From: Oscillospiraceae bacterium
GTDB lineage: Bacteria > Bacillota > Clostridia > Oscillospirales > Ruminococcaceae
Direction of reading: 5' to 3'
DNA: 37,425 nt
Assembly (NCBI GenBank): GCA_018110925.1
Contig: JAGAZJ010000027.1
Location: forward strand, 1-37,425
The position numbers and the translations under genes are program-made. The notes under the pieces are model-generated. The model was not told the origin of the DNA. It saw only the letters and a program-made list of their open reading frames with translations, and ran no database searches. Numbering within the stretch: the first letter of the stretch is position 1; every line of letters starts with the position of its first letter. Of the stretch, positions 1 to 7,937 are shown one piece after another.

Positions 1-117
1 CAACTTATTTGTAAGTTACCTTACTCTCATTGTTCAATTTTCAAGATTCTTTTTAGAGCTTAAAACCGCTTTGTTACGCTGTTTTTCAGCCCTCCGCCGC
101 CCCTCTCATCGGGCGAC
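1..117 (-). other. 5' leader of an rRNA operon (16S lies beyond the left edge)
   Basis: The minus strand carries a motif reading TCTTGAAAATTGAACA (about 49-31). A motif of this kind (CTTTGAAAAcTGAACA and variants) is typical of pre-rRNA leaders and spacers in Firmicutes. It lies downstream of a consensus promoter, and no open reading frame of note occurs in the leader. That the 16S rRNA gene follows just outside the window is inferred. Confidence 0.65.
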
Positions 118-123
118 TTATAT

Positions 124-152
124 ATCTTACCACATCGCTACTCTTTTGTCAA
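124..152 (-). promoter_or_regulatory. Strong sigma-A promoter of an rRNA operon
   Basis: Read on the minus strand, TTGACA (152-147) is followed after exactly 17 bases by TAAGAT (129-124), with an extended TGG just before the -10. No protein gene lies downstream before the left edge, and the transcript runs straight into an rRNA-type leader motif. This is the arrangement of an rrn promoter firing leftward. Confidence 0.8.
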
Positions 153-258
153 GGGATTTTTTTCAAGTTTTTCAGATTTGGTTAGTTTGCTGTGGTTTAC
201 CATATCTTTAACACTGTCTTTTATGCGGTTTTATCCAAGACATTTTGTCATCGGTGCT

Positions 259-792
259 TTACACGCATATATCATTCTTTATCGCTTCATACTTCTTCTC
301 GCCGATACCCTTGACCTCCATGATCTCCTCCGCCGTCTCAAACGGCGCTATCTCCCTGTATGCGATGATCGCATCAGCTGTCTTCTCTCCAATGCCCGAC
401 AGGCTCATGAGATCTTCCTTTGATGCGGTGTTTATGTTTATCTTCCCCGCTCTTTCGGTCGTGACAGCCTCAGTCTTCTCCGTTTCGGACACCGTCGTTT
501 CTTCCGGCATATCCACAGACATCACCCTCTGAACCGGTATCGGCTCTGTCCCGGGGACATCTCCGCTGATGTCTATGAGTACCGTTGCCTGCGATACCTC
601 CGATATCTCCGTCACGACAGCTTCCGTCTGCTCCTCCGTCATAGCCGATGATGCCGATGTTTCCGTAATGACCTCGACCTCAACGGGCTTCTGACGCATT
701 TTTGCTATCTCGCCCGTGACTATCCCCGTGAGAAAAGCGGCGAGTACGAGAACAAGTGCCGCCGCATAGCTGTCGGGTGCCTTTATCTTCAT
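259..792 (-). CDS. ComEA-like membrane-anchored helix-hairpin-helix DNA-binding protein
   Basis: 177 aa. The C-terminal 60 residues (about 118-177) form the double helix-hairpin-helix unit of ComEA: the segment INTASKEDLMSLSGIGEKT, then a second GIGEKK hairpin. Residues 9-30 are one hydrophobic segment, so the protein is probably anchored with its DNA-binding end outside. In between is an acidic, Thr/Ser/Glu-rich linker of about 85 residues in place of the SLBB domain found in many longer ComEA proteins. ComEA binds incoming DNA during transformation. No comEC or other competence gene is visible here, so a role in DNA uptake is family knowledge only. It lies 21 bp after ribU on the same strand and is probably co-transcribed with it. 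Confidence 0.8.
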   Translation of the reverse strand: MKIKAPDSYAAALVLVLAAFLTGIVTGEIAKMRQKPVEVEVITETSASSAMTEEQTEAVVTEISEVSQATVLIDISGDVPGTEPIPVQRVMSVDMPEETTVSETEKTEAVTTERAGKININTASKEDLMSLSGIGEKTADAIIAYREIAPFETAEEIMEVKGIGEKKYEAIKNDICV

Positions 793-813
793 ACTCGCCG
801 CCTCCGTTCAAGA

Positions 814-1431
814 TCAGCTTACCGCCCTTGTCTTGCCGCCGTTTTTAAGCACAGGGGAGATATATTTGTACACAACGGCCGTAATGACCGCACTCGCCGC
901 ACCCTTAACAAAGGTGAACGGCATATTGAACCTTATCAGACAGTCCATAAGCGTCTCAACGCTCGGGTCTATCACCTTGTATGCACCGATGATGGCTTCC
1001 ATGCCGCCGAACCCCTTTGCATATATGGGATAGATTATGAAGTAGTTGGACACCACGCTCAGGAGCGCCATTGCCACAGCTCCCGCACCTGCGCCGATAA
1101 GAGCCCTGGTCTTGTTTTTCTTGGACTTGTAGATGAGCCCTGCCGTCACCACAAAGGAGCAGCCCAGAATAAAGTTGGACAATTCTCCCACGCCTGCGGT
1201 GTTAGACCCCGTGATGAGCTTCACAAGGTTCTTTATCAGGCACACGCACGCACCCGAAACAGGCCCCAGCGCAAATGATGCGATAAGAGCAGGCAGTTCC
1301 GACAGGTCAAACTTGATAAACCCGGGGATAAGCGCAGGTATCGGGAAATTCAGCATTTCCAGAACTGCCGCCATAGCTCCCATAATGGCTGTCACCGTCA
1401 TCCATCTTACGTTTGATACTTCTTTTTTCAT
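814..1431 (-). CDS. ribU: ECF transporter substrate-binding (S) component for riboflavin, RibU type
   Basis: 205 aa with about five or six membrane segments. The loop after the first membrane segment (residues 36-70) carries the RibU-type motif FIKFDLSELPALI followed by GPVSG and KN. RibU binds riboflavin in the membrane and works with the shared EcfT and EcfAA' modules, which are encoded elsewhere. The FMN riboswitch in the leader gives independent support for a flavin substrate. The start ATG at 1431 is preceded by AGGAGG at close spacing. It probably heads a two-gene unit with the ComEA-like gene 21 bp downstream. Confidence 0.9.
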   Translation of the reverse strand: MKKEVSNVRWMTVTAIMGAMAAVLEMLNFPIPALIPGFIKFDLSELPALIASFALGPVSGACVCLIKNLVKLITGSNTAGVGELSNFILGCSFVVTAGLIYKSKKNKTRALIGAGAGAVAMALLSVVSNYFIIYPIYAKGFGGMEAIIGAYKVIDPSVETLMDCLIRFNMPFTFVKGAASAVITAVVYKYISPVLKNGGKTRAVS

Positions 1432-1496
1432 AGCAGATACCTCCTGATAGATCTATAATGAGCAATCTGCTTTGAAGGTCTTTCACAGAAAGACAC

Positions 1497-1522
1497 TGCC
1501 CCCGTATATGCATACAGGGGCA
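1497..1522 (-). terminator. Expression-platform hairpin after the FMN aptamer
   Basis: TGCCCC-TGTAT and ATACGGGGGCA form a strong stem directly after the aptamer and before ribU. The following tract (GTGTCTTTCTGTG on the minus strand) is only moderately U-rich. It may be an intrinsic terminator that responds to FMN, or a stem that acts on translation; the sequence does not decide. Confidence 0.55.
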
Positions 1523-1531
1523 GAAAAACCG

Positions 1532-1657
1532 TGTTTCTTCCATCCGGACTATACCGTCGGTATCGGAATCTCACCGATTCATGCACCCCGAAGGACGCTC
1601 GCAGACTATACTGCCGGTGGGGAATAGCTCGCAAGAGCATCACCCCGCCCCGAAACA
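1532..1657 (-). promoter_or_regulatory. FMN riboswitch (RFN element)
   Basis: On the minus strand the conserved blocks of the FMN aptamer appear in order: TTCGGGGCGGGGTG (from about 1655), CCCCACCGGCAGTA, TCTGCGAGC, TCGGTGAGATTCCGAT, CCGACGGTATAGTC and CCGGATGGAAGAA (to about 1533). The element starts 100 bases before ribU. FMN binding is expected to lower expression of the riboflavin importer. Confidence 0.96.
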
Positions 1658-1721
1658 AATTGCTTATTAACTTGTATATCGCCCGACGAACTCATGGCTC
1701 GTCACAATGCGCAACGCCCTG

Positions 1722-2162
1722 TCAGAATGTCTCTTCCTGCTCCTCGTCGTCAAGAGAAACATCCAGTTCAAGCGGTTCGCCGCAGGCAGGACAGTTGAGA
1801 CTGCCCTCACTCAGCATATCCTCATCGAGATATATCTCCTCGCCGCAGGTAGGACAGATGACCTCATACATACTTTCATCATCAGCATCATCGAGTTCAT
1901 CATCAGACATATCGCCGTCCTCGCCGCCGCATTTTCCGCAGCAGTCGGAGGAATACACATCCTCAGCGATAGCTCCGACCTCGTCATCGAGTTCATCCGT
2001 CCTGTCGGACAGATCGTCGATATCCCTGCCCATCGAATCGACCGCATGAGATATATCGTTCAGCAGCTCGGCGGTTAGGGTCACTATCTCATCATCAACG
2101 CCCTTGCCTTTGATAAGGCCGAGAAGATATGCGGATTTTTCCGAAAGTGAATTAAAGCTCAT
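1722..2162 (-). CDS. CD1247-type N-terminal domain protein with C-terminal zinc ribbons
   Basis: 146 aa. The N-terminal 50 residues (MSFNSLSEKSAYLLGLIKG) resemble the CD1247 N-terminal domain, a helical domain found in Clostridia. The C-terminal half has a CCxxC cluster, a very acidic stretch, and two CPxCG knuckles (ICPTCGEE and NCPACGEP), so it probably binds zinc. The ATG at 2162 is chosen over a GTG at 2171 because AAAGGTGG sits at correct spacing from it and overlaps the GTG. It follows efp by 26 bp on the same strand and is probably translated from the same mRNA. Its function is unknown; the pairing with efp suggests a translation-linked role, which is inference. Confidence 0.75.
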   Translation of the reverse strand: MSFNSLSEKSAYLLGLIKGKGVDDEIVTLTAELLNDISHAVDSMGRDIDDLSDRTDELDDEVGAIAEDVYSSDCCGKCGGEDGDMSDDELDDADDESMYEVICPTCGEEIYLDEDMLSEGSLNCPACGEPLELDVSLDDEEQEETF

Positions 2163-2188
2163 ATGCTCCACCTTTCAGCAGACGGGGA

Positions 2189-2746
2189 TCATGCCCTTTC
2201 CATGTACTCCCCTGTACGGGTATCTATACGGATCATGTCGCCCTCGTTTATAAAGAGAGGCACCTTGATCTCTGCGCCTGTTTCAAGAGTTGCAGGCTTG
2301 GTAGCGTTGGTAGCTGTATCACCCTTGAAGCCGGGGTCTGTCTGTGTTACCTGGAGCTCAACGAAGTTGGGGGGCTCTACTGCAAATACCTTGCCCTTGT
2401 AGGAACATACCTTGCAGATCATCTGCTCCTTGACGAACTTGAAGCTGTCGCCCAGCTCGTTTGCACTGATGGGCACCTGCTCGTAGCTCTCGGGATCCAT
2501 GAAATAATAAAGCTCTCCGTCGGAATATGAATACTCCATATCCCTTCTCTCAACAAATGCAGTGGGGAACTTCGCAGAGGGGTTGTAGCTCTTTTCAACC
2601 ACAGAGCCTGTGATAACATTCTTTACCTTCGTTCTTACAAAGGCCGCACCCTTTCCGGGCTTAACGTGCTGAAATTCAACTATCTGAAGAACGTTTCCGT
2701 CTTCCTCAAAGGTCATTCCGTTTCTGAAATCGCCGGCAGTAATCAT
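2189..2746 (-). CDS. efp: Translation elongation factor P
   Basis: 185 aa, the normal length for EF-P. EF-P binds ribosomes stalled at consecutive prolines and promotes peptide bond formation. The N-terminal KOW-like domain has the loop [10 protein letters not shown], with Lys32 at the tip, the residue that is modified in many bacteria. The two OB-fold domains follow, and the C-terminal signature around [14 protein letters not shown] is intact. No modification enzymes are nearby. The start at 2746 has a good GGAGG ribosome binding site. The gene has its own promoter 30-60 bp upstream. Confidence 0.97.
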   Translation of the reverse strand: MITAGDFRNGMTFEEDGNVLQIVEFQHVKPGKGAAFVRTKVKNVITGSVVEKSYNPSAKFPTAFVERRDMEYSYSDGELYYFMDPESYEQVPISANELGDSFKFVKEQMICKVCSYKGKVFAVEPPNFVELQVTQTDPGFKGDTATNATKPATLETGAEIKVPLFINEGDMIRIDTRTGEYMERA

Positions 2747-2776
2747 AACTAACCTCCAAAAGATTTTATCCTATAC

Positions 2777-2805
2777 ATAATAGCACAGTTTTCTGCAATT
2801 TGCAA
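2777..2805 (-). promoter_or_regulatory. Promoter of efp
   Basis: TTGCAA (2805-2800) and TATTAT (2782-2777) on the minus strand, separated by 17 bases. Transcription would start near 2770, about 25 bases before the efp start codon. Confidence 0.75.
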
Positions 2806-2844
2806 TAGTTTTGTGTGATTTTTCCCAAATCGCCATACAGCAAA

Positions 2845-2879
2845 CCGCAAAACAGCCCATTTCTTGTTAAAATGGCTGT
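2845..2879 (-). terminator. Intrinsic terminator of smc
   Basis: Directly after the smc stop codon the minus strand forms ACAGCCATTTT / AAATGGGCTGT (2879-2852) followed by TTTTGCGGTTT. Confidence 0.7.
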
Positions 2880-2880
2880 A

Positions 2881-5800
2881 TTATTCGTCCGAGGGCGGCA
2901 GCTGTTCCATCCTGAGCAGTTTGGATATGCCCTTCTCCTGCATGGTCACGCCGTAAAACACATCCGCTTCCTCCATAGTGCCTCGTCTGTGGGTTATGGT
3001 GATGAACTGGGTGGTATCGGTGTAATTGTGGAGGTACTGCGCATATCTCGACACGTTCACATCATCGAGCGCCGCCTCTATCTCATCGAGTATGCAGAAG
3101 GGCGCAGGCCGAACACGCAGTATGGCGAAGTATATCGCTATCGCCACGAATGCCTGCTCACCGCCCGACAGCAGTGACAGATTGCCTATCACCTTGCCCG
3201 GTGGCGCAACGTTTATCTCTATGCCCGATTCAAGCACGTCGTCGGGGTCGGTAAGCACAAGCTCAGCCCGTCCGCCGCCGAAAAGCTCCGTGAATATCTT
3301 CTTGAACAGGGTGTTTATCTCACCGAAGTTCTTTGTGAAGCGCTCCTTCATTATGGCAGTGTATTCGTCTATCAGGCGCAATAACTCACGCTTTGAAGCA
3401 TTCACGTCCGCAAGCTGCTTTGACAGCACTTCGTATTTTTCCGACACTGTCTTGTAGTCGTCGATGGCTTCAAGATTTATACTGCCCAGAGCCCTGATGC
3501 GGTTTCTCACCGTGGTGAGCCTTGTGTCAAGCTCCTTCTTGTCGATATCCTTTATGACCAGTGCCTCGGCTTCCGAGGGGTACAGCTCATACTGCTCCGC
3601 CATATCCGACAGTATCTTGTCACGCTCCGAAAACGATGCGTCCCTGCGTTCTTCAAGCCTTATCCTCTCGGCAGAGAGAGCCGCCTTGTCGTCATTCGCC
3701 TTTTTGAGTTCGCGTCTCAGCTCGCCGTCCCTGCGCTCACGCTCCAGATTTTCGTGCTTCTTGGCGTTGATGCGCTGTGTTATCTCCTCCGACCTCTTGC
3801 CCGAATCCGAAAGGGACACACGCCTTTCCTCTATCTCTTTTTTGTAGCCCTCAATAAGCTCCTTCTGACGGGCTATCTCAACGGTATGCCCTGCGGATAT
3901 GTCGCCTGTCTTCCTGCCCTGCTCCTTAATATCCTCGACAAAGGCAAGAGCCGCTTCCCTGTCCTTTTCAAGAGATGTGCGCTTTATGCTCAGACCCGAT
4001 ATTCGTTCCGAGAGCTCATCCCTCTGCTGACGTAGCCTTTCGTATTCAGCGCCGTCTGCACCCGACTCGGCCTGCTCTGCCGCTATCTTTGCTTCCGTAT
4101 CGGCGAGCTTTTTCTCATTCTCGGTTATGATGCGCTCGGTGTCCTCACGCTTCTTTTCAAGGCGTGATGCGGTATCGTCCGCAAGACGCTGCGCATTCTC
4201 GTTCTGCTCTTCAAGCTGGGCTATTCGTTTCAGCTCGCTCTCATATCTTATCCTGTCCTCGCCCATGCGCCTGAGATCGGCTTCAAGAGCTTCAAGGTCT
4301 ATCGCCGCCTTGTCGCACTCCGCTTTCAGCCTGCCGAAGCGCTCCTTTATCTCCTGCTCCTCCGCCGTCCTGCTCCTTATCTCGGCGGCAACGCTTTCTA
4401 TCTCGTTCTTTCTGGTAAGTATACCGCTGGATCTGTTCACGGAACCGCCCGTGTACGAACCGCCCGCGTTGACCACCTGGCCGTCAAGGGTGACTATCCT
4501 GAACTTATAGCCGAAGCGCTTTGCGATAGCGCCCGCCTGGTCTATGTCCTCCGCAACAGCCACTCTGCCCAGTATCGAGGTCACGACGCCCTCATACCTC
4601 TTGTCATAGCCAACCAGATCACAGGCAAGAGCCACAAAACCGGCGCACATATCAAGGCCTCTCTCACTCAGCCTGTTCCCGTGTACGGAAGTGAGCGGCA
4701 GGAACGTGGCACGACCCGCACCCATCTCTTTGAGCAGGCGTATGCCCTTCTTTGCGCTCTCCTCATCCTCGGTGACGATATTCTGCACCGAGCCGCCAAG
4801 AGCCGTTTCTATCGCCGTGCTGTATTCCGGCGGCACATCCACTATCTGTGACACCGTACCTACGATGCCGCTTATCCTGCCGTTCTTTGATGAGCGGAGT
4901 ATCTGCTTTACGGCATTGGCGTAGCCGTCCATGCTGTTCTCAAGGTCTGTGAGTATCCGCTCCTTGCTCCTGAGACCGCCTATATCGGCAGAGAGAGCCG
5001 AAAGCTGTGCAGAAAGCTCCGACTGCTTCTGACGCTTGCCCTCATAGATGCGCTTCATGCCGAGTATCCTGTTGTTCTGCTCCTCCGCCTTTTCGGAGAC
5101 CACTCTGAGGCCGTCCTCGGTCTCCGCCTTTTCCTTTGCAAGACCGTCCTTGCCCTGTGCTATCTCGTCAAGACGCTGTTTTGCGCTAACAGCCTGTGAC
5201 TGCGCTTCATCAAGGCTGTTCCGTGCGGCTATGACGGTGGTGTTTATCTCGGTGCGGCGTATGTAGAGCGCATTGAGCTTCTGTTCGTGCTCGGAGCGCT
5301 TTCTGTCAAAAACGTCGGAGCTTGTCCTTGTGTGTATGAGCTCGTCCTCTGCGGCTTTTACATCGTTTTCCAGCTGTCTCAGCTGAGCGGAGATGTCATC
5401 GGCCTCTTTCAGCTTTTCAGTCACCAGCCGCCTGTTCTCCTCACTGCTGGTCCTGGCGGCTTCTATCGCCTTTTCCAGCTCCTCTGTCTTTTCCTGTGCG
5501 TGCTTGATATTATTTTCGAGCACGGCAATGCCCGATATGTCCTCGGAATTGCTCCTCTCGTTCTCGATCAGTTCCGCCTGGAGAGAGTCCACCTCGATAT
5601 TGGCAAGGCTTATCTCCTCGGACAGCAGCTGCTGCTTCTCCTCCAGTGTATTTATATCATTCTCGGAGTTGCGGAACTCTGCCGAGTTTATCAGCAGTTT
5701 GTCCTCTATCTCCCTGATCCTGGTTTTCAGCACCTCCACAGTGCCCATCCAAGAGGTTATCTCCAGGGATTTCTTCTCCTCCGCATACTTTATGTATTTT

Positions 5801-6438
5801 TCCGCCTTCTCCGCCTGTATCTTCAGGGGTCCCAGCTGTTCCTCATAGAGAGAAACGGAGTCGTTGAGGCGGTCGATGTTCTCCTCCGCCTTTTTAAGCT
5901 TGTTCTCGGCATCTTCCTTGTGATAGCGAGCCTTTGATATGCCTGCGGCCTCCTCGAATATGCTCCTGCGCTCAGATGAGCGTGATGAGACTATCTCTGC
6001 CACCTTGCCCTGCCCTATGATGGAATAGCCGTCCCTGCCGAGACCCGTGTCCATGAAAAGCTCGGACACGTCTTTCAGCCTGACCTGCTCGCCGTTTATG
6101 ATGTATTCGCTCTCACCGCTCCGGTAGAGCTTTCTGGTGACGGATACTTCCTTTTCGGAGGTGTTGAGGAGCCCCTTGTCGTTGACTATATTCAGCGTGA
6201 CGCTTGCAAAGCCCATGGGCTTGCGGAGCTGTGTTCCCGCGAAGATGACATCCTCCATTTTTGCGCCTCTGAGCGTCTTTGAGGACTGCTCACCCAGTAC
6301 CCAGCGCACCGCATCGCCTATATTGGATTTGCCGCTGCCGTTAGGCCCTACCACGGCGGTTATGCCTTTTCCGAATTCAAGGCTTATCTTGTCAGGGAAT
6401 GACTTGAATCCCTGGAGTTCAAGTGATCTGAGATACAT
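2881..6438 (-). CDS. smc: Chromosome segregation ATPase SMC
   Basis: 1185 aa, full length for the family. SMC dimers with ScpA and ScpB compact and resolve the chromosome. The N-terminal head starts MYLRSLELQGFKSF and has Walker A GPNGSGKSN at 31-39. Two long coiled coils flank a glycine-rich hinge at roughly 500-650 (GYANAVKQIL to YTGGSVNRS). The C-terminal head has the ABC signature LSGGEQ near 1090 and Walker B CILDEIEAALDD at about 1115-1126. The ATG at 6438 is preferred over upstream TTG codons because it gives the conserved N-terminus and has AAAGGA at 8 bases. The usual neighbours rnc and ftsY are absent here. Confidence 0.97.
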   Translation of the reverse strand: MYLRSLELQGFKSFPDKISLEFGKGITAVVGPNGSGKSNIGDAVRWVLGEQSSKTLRGAKMEDVIFAGTQLRKPMGFASVTLNIVNDKGLLNTSEKEVSVTRKLYRSGESEYIINGEQVRLKDVSELFMDTGLGRDGYSIIGQGKVAEIVSSRSSERRSIFEEAAGISKARYHKEDAENKLKKAEENIDRLNDSVSLYEEQLGPLKIQAEKAEKYIKYAEEKKSLEITSWMGTVEVLKTRIREIEDKLLINSAEFRNSENDINTLEEKQQLLSEEISLANIEVDSLQAELIENERSNSEDISGIAVLENNIKHAQEKTEELEKAIEAARTSSEENRRLVTEKLKEADDISAQLRQLENDVKAAEDELIHTRTSSDVFDRKRSEHEQKLNALYIRRTEINTTVIAARNSLDEAQSQAVSAKQRLDEIAQGKDGLAKEKAETEDGLRVVSEKAEEQNNRILGMKRIYEGKRQKQSELSAQLSALSADIGGLRSKERILTDLENSMDGYANAVKQILRSSKNGRISGIVGTVSQIVDVPPEYSTAIETALGGSVQNIVTEDEESAKKGIRLLKEMGAGRATFLPLTSVHGNRLSERGLDMCAGFVALACDLVGYDKRYEGVVTSILGRVAVAEDIDQAGAIAKRFGYKFRIVTLDGQVVNAGGSYTGGSVNRSSGILTRKNEIESVAAEIRSRTAEEQEIKERFGRLKAECDKAAIDLEALEADLRRMGEDRIRYESELKRIAQLEEQNENAQRLADDTASRLEKKREDTERIITENEKKLADTEAKIAAEQAESGADGAEYERLRQQRDELSERISGLSIKRTSLEKDREAALAFVEDIKEQGRKTGDISAGHTVEIARQKELIEGYKKEIEERRVSLSDSGKRSEEITQRINAKKHENLERERRDGELRRELKKANDDKAALSAERIRLEERRDASFSERDKILSDMAEQYELYPSEAEALVIKDIDKKELDTRLTTVRNRIRALGSINLEAIDDYKTVSEKYEVLSKQLADVNASKRELLRLIDEYTAIMKERFTKNFGEINTLFKKIFTELFGGGRAELVLTDPDDVLESGIEINVAPPGKVIGNLSLLSGGEQAFVAIAIYFAILRVRPAPFCILDEIEAALDDVNVSRYAQYLHNYTDTTQFITITHRRGTMEEADVFYGVTMQEKGISKLLRMEQLPPSDE

Positions 6439-6512
6439 AAACACTGTCCTTTGGCTCAATATTACCGATCCTGTGACGGATGCCCCTGCGGCTCACGCCG
6501 CCGGCGTGTACT

Positions 6513-6541
6513 ATGATAACACAAACCGCATAAAAAGTCAA
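6513..6541 (-). promoter_or_regulatory. Promoter of smc
   Basis: TTGACT (6541-6536) and TATCAT (6518-6513) on the minus strand with a 17-base spacer. The predicted leader of about 70 bases has a GC-rich hairpin (CGCCGGCGGCG) before the start codon. Confidence 0.75.
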
Positions 6542-6583
6542 ATGCGATCACGGCACATTCACGCAGGGACGAACGGCATCATC

Positions 6584-6620
6584 AAACGAAAACACCCGAA
6601 TGCCCATAACATTCAGGTGT
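6584..6620 (-). terminator. Intrinsic terminator of the small RNA unit
   Basis: On the minus strand ACACC-GAATG (6620-6610, one mismatch between the blocks) pairs with CATTC-GGTGT (6602-6592) around a 7-base loop, followed by TTTCGTTT. The opposite strand has no U-tract, so it acts leftward. Confidence 0.65.
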
Positions 6621-6664
6621 CGCAAAGCCTATACCACAGGTCATCATGTCACAAATGACCCAAC
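6585..6664 (-). ncRNA. Candidate small RNA (about 80 nt) or attenuated leader upstream of smc
   Basis: A consensus promoter at 6700-6671 is followed within 80 bases by an intrinsic terminator, with no start codon and ribosome binding site between them. The predicted RNA has a 5' hairpin GGTCAT / ATGACC (about 6660-6639), a single-stranded stretch GGTATAGGCTTTGCG, and the terminator stem. It could be a free small RNA or a prematurely ended long leader of smc. I do not recognise its family; transcription is inferred from the signals alone. Confidence 0.45.
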
Positions 6665-6670
6665 ATATCA

Positions 6671-6700
6671 ATTATAATACAAAACCGCCCGAAAGGTCAA
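6671..6700 (-). promoter_or_regulatory. Promoter of the small RNA unit
   Basis: TTGACC (6700-6695) and a perfect TATAAT (6676-6671) on the minus strand, spacer 18 bases. It faces away from the promoter of the large RNA 60 bases to the right. Confidence 0.7.
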
Positions 6701-6758
6701 TAGGCAAAATGTATAAATATTTTGCACAAATCCTGTGCGGTAATTTTTCGAAAAACTA

Positions 6759-6790
6759 TTGACTTTTTACAGGGGATGTGGTAGTATAAT
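6759..6790 (+). promoter_or_regulatory. Promoter of the large structured RNA
   Basis: TTGACT at 6759-6764 and TAGTAT at 6782-6787 with a 17-base spacer. TGTGG precedes the -10, as at several other promoters of this window. An overlapping TATAAT at 6785-6790 would give a 20-base spacer and is less likely. Confidence 0.75.
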
Positions 6791-7407
6791 ATCAACGAAA
6801 GGGAAAGCTCAATACACTAACCGAAAGAGCAGTCCGTATTCGACAACGTCAGCAGAAAGGGGCGAGTCCGATGGCAACAGAGACACAGTCAAGAGAGTTC
6901 CGTAGCGGCTCGTACATCGGTGAAGGCTGAGGGAAGTATAAATGCAGTATAGCCTGTGAGCTATCCACTTCCGATTATTAAAACGATTGGTTTTACATCC
7001 GAATATACGAGTACCGCAGGAGCTTTGGCAAGTGTTAGTCCATTAAGGGTGACACAGAGCTTTGGGCGGTGATTTTTATACCCTTTGCGGGACAGGGTGC
7101 ACAGCATCTCACCTGATAAGGTGGCACGCAGTTTATACCTAGGGTTCTCTCTTGTTGAAGATTGCGGATCCAACGGAAGGATCCGGTGATTAAAGTCAAT
7201 TCCGAAAGGATGACAGCTTATGAAGGGATTTTTCAGAAGGTTCATTTGATCTGAGAGGAGTGAGTCCAACAGGCTGTTTAGTTTGACCGCAGTGTATGCC
7301 GAAAGGCAGCGGCAGGATGTTACGCTCATAAGGCCGATGGTCAGGGAGCGTGTACCGTAGTGATACGGCAAATTCCCGAAAGGAATGATTTCGTATGATC
7401 AGGAGAT

Positions 7408-7500
7408 ATTCCGGAATCTGAAGAAGAGGAGTGAGTCCGAAAGTAACTTGAAGCTTCTTTAAGTGCTTGGGTTCTTGATGAAAGGGCTGATTTTTATGAA
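7408..7500 (+). repeat. RNA module copy A inside the large RNA
   Basis: Matches copy B (7841-7933) over about 92 bases. Order: CGGAATCTGA, the hairpin GGA-GTGAG-TCC (7428-7438), a variable 8-bp hairpin (7446-7453 with 7457-7464), then stem GTTCTT (7471-7476), pentaloop GATGA and AAGGGC (7482-7487), then CTGATTTTTATGAA. Confidence 0.75.
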
Positions 7501-7840
7501 ATCGAGAGGTCACGATCTGCATCGCAGGTGAGCGGGCCGGGGTCATAGGGACGTCGGTTCGGGAAAGACGTAAACTTTTAGATGATCAAGGAGATACTCC
7601 CATGGACAGTTGAACGGTTGCACTAAACGACTAAACTCGGGTGTGAAGCCCTGAGAAGCAAGATGAGGTGTATTCCAATGGCATGAGATCCAATGCCTGA
7701 ATAACTATCCACTTTGTGGAAATAAAGTAATGGAGCAAGTCCAATGGATTAAAGTTTATAGATCTTTTGCATATAATATGCTTTAAATAGAATTTCTGCT
7801 TTTGTAAAGGAGCATGTATCGCAACTTATTTAAAGTTTAT

Positions 7841-7933
7841 TTCGGTAATCTGAATGATAGGGAGTGAGTCCGCCTAACACGGTAAATTCTGTTTAGGATC
7901 TTTGGTTCCCGATGAGGGAGCTTGATAATGATA
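7841..7933 (+). repeat. RNA module copy B inside the large RNA
   Basis: Same order and nearly the same spacing as copy A: CGGTAATCTGA, GGA-GTGAG-TCC (7861-7871), a variable hairpin (CCTAA 7873-7877 with TTAGG 7893-7897), then GTTCCC (7905-7910), loop GATGA, GGGAGC (7916-7921), then TTGATAATGATAA. Both copies keep six pairs in the last stem although the bases differ. Confidence 0.75.
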
Positions 7934-7937
7934 ATAC

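Noticed and set aside
178-532. Plus-strand frames of 81 and 95 codons
   Set aside because: They are antisense to the ComEA-like gene and have no ribosome binding site.
5287-5937. A 216-codon plus-strand frame inside smc
   Set aside because: It is the shadow of the long coiled-coil coding region; leucine-rich composition comes from the complementary codons.
6540-6665. A c-di-GMP-I (GEMM) riboswitch on the plus strand (CACGCAGGGA...CGCAAAGCC)
   Set aside because: The GCAAAGC block is present, but the second conserved half and the receptor stem are missing, and the hairpin has a U-tract only on the minus strand, where it acts as a terminator.
6961-7546. Two minus-strand open frames of 136 and 116 codons
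   Set aside because: They overlap each other, lack ribosome binding sites, have repetitive non-protein-like composition, and run antisense to the structured RNA.
7257-7871. A CRISPR array built from GGAGTGAGTCC repeats
   Set aside because: The repeats are only 11 bp, unequally spaced, and embedded in conserved secondary structure; no cas genes.
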